DNA of 18,140 bases from contig HF986639.1 in assembly GCA_000433175.1 (NCBI GenBank), forward strand, positions 1 to 18,140, given 5' to 3'. Under the pieces are notes generated by a model. It did no database searches. It saw nothing but the letters and a program-made list of their open reading frames with translations, and was not told where the DNA came from. Position 1 is the first letter of the stretch. Each line of letters opens with the position of its first letter. Below are positions 15,795-18,140 of this stretch, one piece after another. Source of the DNA: Prevotella sp. CAG:1058. Its GTDB lineage: Bacteria; Bacteroidota; Bacteroidia; Bacteroidales; Bacteroidaceae. The position numbers were made by a program, and so were the translations under genes.

Positions 15795-17086
15795 TTTGCT
15801 TTTGGTGTGAATCTTAATGCGTTTTCTTCTTCAATGACTACCTTGTCTTCATCGAGCTTAGAGGCGTCGAGCTTGAAGGTTTCGATGAAGAACTTGTATA
15901 CGGCATTGCGCTTGTTGGGGCCGAAATCGTGTCTTTCTTTAGGCAGGTGCACGTTCATTACCTTGTCGGCTGCGCCGTAGAAGCCGTATATTCTCTTTAT
16001 GTACGGGTATTCAAGTTCTGGTGTTGTTGACGTCCAGTCGCCGCCATCGCTTACCAGCATCATTGGTTTCGGGGCGAACATTGCAGCCAGTTCGGCGTTG
16101 CAGGTGCCGCCTCCGGCTAGCTGGATAGGCATTCCGCTCTCGCACGGACAGCCACCGTCGAACCATGACGATACGCTGACAACGGGGCAGCAGGCTGTGT
16201 AGCGGTCGTCAAGAACGCTTAGGAGAACAGACTGTGTACCGCCTCCCGAACCGCCGTTTACGCCTACGCGTGTCTTGTCGACGTCCTTGCGCTGTATCAT
16301 CCAGTCAAGGATACGTATGCCGTTAAGCGCCTGCATGACGTGGGCTTCAGGTGTCTGGTGGGCTTTGGAGCCAACCTCGTCGGCCGACTCTCCCCATCCC
16401 CAAAGGTCGTAGTCCACACATATTGCACCCATGCGGGCGAGCGTTGCCAATCTCTGTTGTTGAACCGTGCCGTAGCGACCGTTCGAGAAATGGCCGTTCG
16501 GACATATAATAAGAGGATGCTTGCCCTTGCCTTTCGGTGCGTAGATTGAACCGCAAACGGTGTGCCCGTTGGCTGTCTTCAAGCGGAAGTTCTGCACGGT
16601 GTAGCCGTCAAACTTTCGTATCTTGCCGTATTCAGGAGCTTCTTTCGAGCATACTGCCAATAGCTTGTCGATGCCGAGGCGTGCCCTTACTTCCTTGCGC
16701 AGGGTGTCTTTCCTTGCTTCCCAGGCAGCTTTGTCGGCGTAGAGCGACGACAGGTAGGGCACCAACTTCATTCCGTCTTCAGCCTGCCGGCGCGGATATT
16801 CATACGGTTTTATCTTGTAGAGCTTGTCGTTCTGCTTTACAGCTTTGAAGTCGAAGGGTGCAAGTATGTTGTTTAGCGTCTCCTCCAAAGAGTACGGGCG
16901 CACACGGAAATCCGCATACGCCAGCTTTAGTCCGGTGGTGTCGACATTGTATTTCAGTTTTACCCCGAAACGTTTTGACACGTCGCCAAGCACGTCGCTC
17001 AGCGGACGCGTGAACTTCGTCTCGTAGGTTTGAGCGCCTGCCGTCATGCCGAACAACAGCAGTGCAGGCAATATCAGTCGTTTCAT
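15791..17086 (-). CDS. Periplasmic alpha/beta-hydrolase esterase with N-terminal STN-like domain
   Basis: The 431-aa protein has a signal peptide (1-18). Residues about 24-93 (FTRPLSDVLGDVSKRFGVKL, then YSLEETLNNILAPFDFKAV and KLYKIKP) look like an STN domain, the short secretin/TonB N-terminal fold usually found on TonB-dependent receptors and secretins. Residues about 110-405 are an alpha/beta hydrolase of the acetyl-xylan-esterase-like group: ICPNGHFSNGRYG (194-206), DLWGWGESAD (227-236), nucleophile elbow VNGGSGGGTQ (276-285, Ser280), probable acid Asp347 or Asp350 in VSDGGDW, and His386 in KERHDFG. It probably removes acetyl or methyl esters that block the neighbouring glycosidases, though the ester is not identifiable from sequence. 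It overlaps the GH95 start by 4 nt and lies 93 nt after the MGH1-like gene. The STN fusion is unusual for an esterase. Confidence 0.8.
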   Translation of the reverse strand: MKRLILPALLLFGMTAGAQTYETKFTRPLSDVLGDVSKRFGVKLKYNVDTTGLKLAYADFRVRPYSLEETLNNILAPFDFKAVKQNDKLYKIKPYEYPRRQAEDGMKLVPYLSSLYADKAAWEARKDTLRKEVRARLGIDKLLAVCSKEAPEYGKIRKFDGYTVQNFRLKTANGHTVCGSIYAPKGKGKHPLIICPNGHFSNGRYGTVQQQRLATLARMGAICVDYDLWGWGESADEVGSKAHQTPEAHVMQALNGIRILDWMIQRKDVDKTRVGVNGGSGGGTQSVLLSVLDDRYTACCPVVSVSSWFDGGCPCESGMPIQLAGGGTCNAELAAMFAPKPMMLVSDGGDWTSTTPELEYPYIKRIYGFYGAADKVMNVHLPKERHDFGPNKRNAVYKFFIETFKLDASKLDEDKVVIEEENALRFTPKAK

Positions 17087-17113
17087 GTTTTTCTTTATTT
17101 TATGTATTCGACA

Positions 17114-17147
17114 GCAGCCGCAAGTTGTGCAAGTATCCTGCGGCTGC
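17114..17147. repeat. Hairpin in the gap between the MGH1-like gene and the esterase
   Basis: GCAGCCGCA (17114-17122) and TGCGGCTGC (17139-17147) form a perfect 9-bp GC-rich stem with a 16-nt loop, in the 93-nt gap before the esterase start. The minus-strand sequence after it is TGTCGAATACAT, with no U-tract, so read-through is expected. Confidence 0.55.
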
Positions 17148-17179
17148 CGCTTTTATGTTCCAAGTGTTCCTGTATCTTT

Positions 17180-18140
17180 TTATTTCCTGTATGTCAGTTT
17201 GCCGAGGTCTTCGCGTTCGCAGACTGTCTTGCCGTTTACGAGCAGGCGGAAGCCCTTGCCCTGGTGGTAGCGCTGTCCGTCCTTGTCGTATATTATTGTG
17301 AGTACGTTGCCGCGGTAGTTTACGTTGTCGAGGCAGAAGTACGTCCAAGTGTTTTCCGGCACGAGCGGATTGACGACTATGCTGCCGTCAGCCTGCGGGC
17401 GCAGGCCTACGAGTCCGGTGATAACGAGGTCGGCAAATGTAGAGTGGTTGTAGTAGCGGCTGCGCTCGCGGTCGCCCATGAGCCATGCTCCGTTCTTCTC
17501 GTCAAGGTATTCGCCGATGTACGGACGGCCGCGGTGGTGCTGGCTTTCTACGTACAGTTTCATCTGTTTGAAGAAAGTACTGTCGCCAAGTACCGGCTCG
17601 GGATATTCGTTAATGTAGTTTGCAAAGGCTGTGAGTGTCTGGCTTGTGGCGAACGGCCATATTGCTCCGTCCCATTCGCATTTGCCCACTCCGTGTGAGC
17701 GGAACTCTGGATGCCTTCTCTCTGCCGTTGTTAGACCGTAAGGAGCTGAGAAGCCTTTTTCGTCTTCGAGCTGTTTCCAAGCCTCGTCGTATTTCTTCGC
17801 ATCGGGCAGGTTGAAGTACCAGGGTATGTAGCCTATGGCCTCGCGCACGGCAGCTGCGGTGTCGCCGCGTACTGTCTCGAAGAACGAATGCTTCTCGTTC
17901 CACAGCTTGCTTTGTATCAGACTCTTCAGCGTATCTGCTTCGAGGTCGTATTCCTTTGCCTTAGACGCGTCTCCGGCCATTCGGTTTAATTCGGCCAGAG
18001 CGCGGGCGTTGCCGTACATGTAGCTGTTGATTGTCGGACGGGCATACTGCTTGCGGCGGCCACCGCTGATGCTTTCTTCCATGCCGTCCTGCACGTCGCC
18101 CTGCCAGTAGAGGCCGTTGGCGAGGCGGTTTGTGCTCTTC
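17180..18140 (-). CDS. MGH1-like (alpha/alpha)6 glycoside hydrolase, C-terminal part (5' end outside window)
   Basis: The minus-strand frame is open to the window edge, so 319 C-terminal residues are visible and the start lies beyond 18140. An internal GTG near 18094 is not a start, because the family motif YWQGDVQDGMEESISGG crosses it. Further motifs are RPTINSYMYGNA (visible residues 34-45), CEWDGAIWPFATSQTL (154-169), GEYLDEKNGAW (209-219) and NHSTFADLVITGLVGLRP (231-248), followed by a small C-terminal beta domain ending LTYRK. These belong to the MGH1-like/GH63-related six-hairpin glycosidases. Acidic residues in the GDVQDGMEE and GEYLDE segments are the candidate catalytic ones. The substrate is unknown; the family contains many uncharacterised Bacteroidota members in plant-glycan loci. 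It lies 93 nt upstream of the esterase in the same direction and is the first operon member seen here. Secretion cannot be judged without the N-terminus. Confidence 0.8.
   Translation of the reverse strand, partial: KSTNRLANGLYWQGDVQDGMEESISGGRRKQYARPTINSYMYGNARALAELNRMAGDASKAKEYDLEADTLKSLIQSKLWNEKHSFFETVRGDTAAAVREAIGYIPWYFNLPDAKKYDEAWKQLEDEKGFSAPYGLTTAERRHPEFRSHGVGKCEWDGAIWPFATSQTLTAFANYINEYPEPVLGDSTFFKQMKLYVESQHHRGRPYIGEYLDEKNGAWLMGDRERSRYYNHSTFADLVITGLVGLRPQADGSIVVNPLVPENTWTYFCLDNVNYRGNVLTIIYDKDGQRYHQGKGFRLLVNGKTVCEREDLGKLTYRK

Overview
The window reads as Bacteroidales DNA, most like a Prevotella or Bacteroides relative. The coding style fits: periplasmic glycoside hydrolases with short Sec signal peptides, no strong Shine-Dalgarno sequences, and TAnnTTTG-type -7 boxes. 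It has two compositionally different halves. Positions 1 to about 3300 are very AT-rich and hold accessory material. Positions 5000 to 18140 are GC-rich and hold a polysaccharide-degradation operon read entirely on the minus strand. A single-gene unit of intermediate composition (3380-4768) lies between them.

Left part. A 119-codon gene of unknown function (406-765, +) is followed immediately by the frameshifted C-terminal remnant of a DDE transposase (767-1114, +). Next, on the minus strand, is a 485-aa ATPase with an OLD-type TOPRIM-like C-terminal half (1176-2633), a plausible stand-alone defence gene. An AT-rich stretch of about 750 bp without genes follows. It ends in a perfect 16-bp inverted repeat near 3255, and then comes a secreted esterase with C-terminal TPR-like helices (3380-4768, -).

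Right part. In transcription order on the minus strand: the C-terminal part of an MGH1-like (alpha/alpha)6 glycosidase (17180-18140, 5' end outside the window); an alpha/beta-hydrolase esterase with an N-terminal STN-like domain (15791-17086); a GH95 enzyme (13332-15794); a GH140 apiosidase-type enzyme (11590-13023); a GH78 alpha-L-rhamnosidase fused to a sialidase-fold beta-propeller (7748-11593); a GH2 enzyme (5007-7628); and a clear intrinsic terminator (4932-4970). Two junctions are 4-nt ATGA overlaps. The three spaced junctions each carry hairpins without U-tracts.

GH140 apiosidase, a GH95 with the Thr variant linked to L-galactosidases, GH78 rhamnosidase, GH2 and a de-esterifying enzyme together point to rhamnogalacturonan-II side chains, where apiose, L-galactose, rhamnose and Kdo occur together. 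No SusC/SusD pair and no regulator is visible; they may lie beyond 18140. The most interesting items are the GH78-propeller fusion (a candidate for sequential removal of Rha and Kdo from RG-II chain C), a four-unit 22-bp-period palindromic array in the GH95-GH140 gap, the STN-esterase fusion, and a likely displaced reading-frame tail on the TPR esterase.
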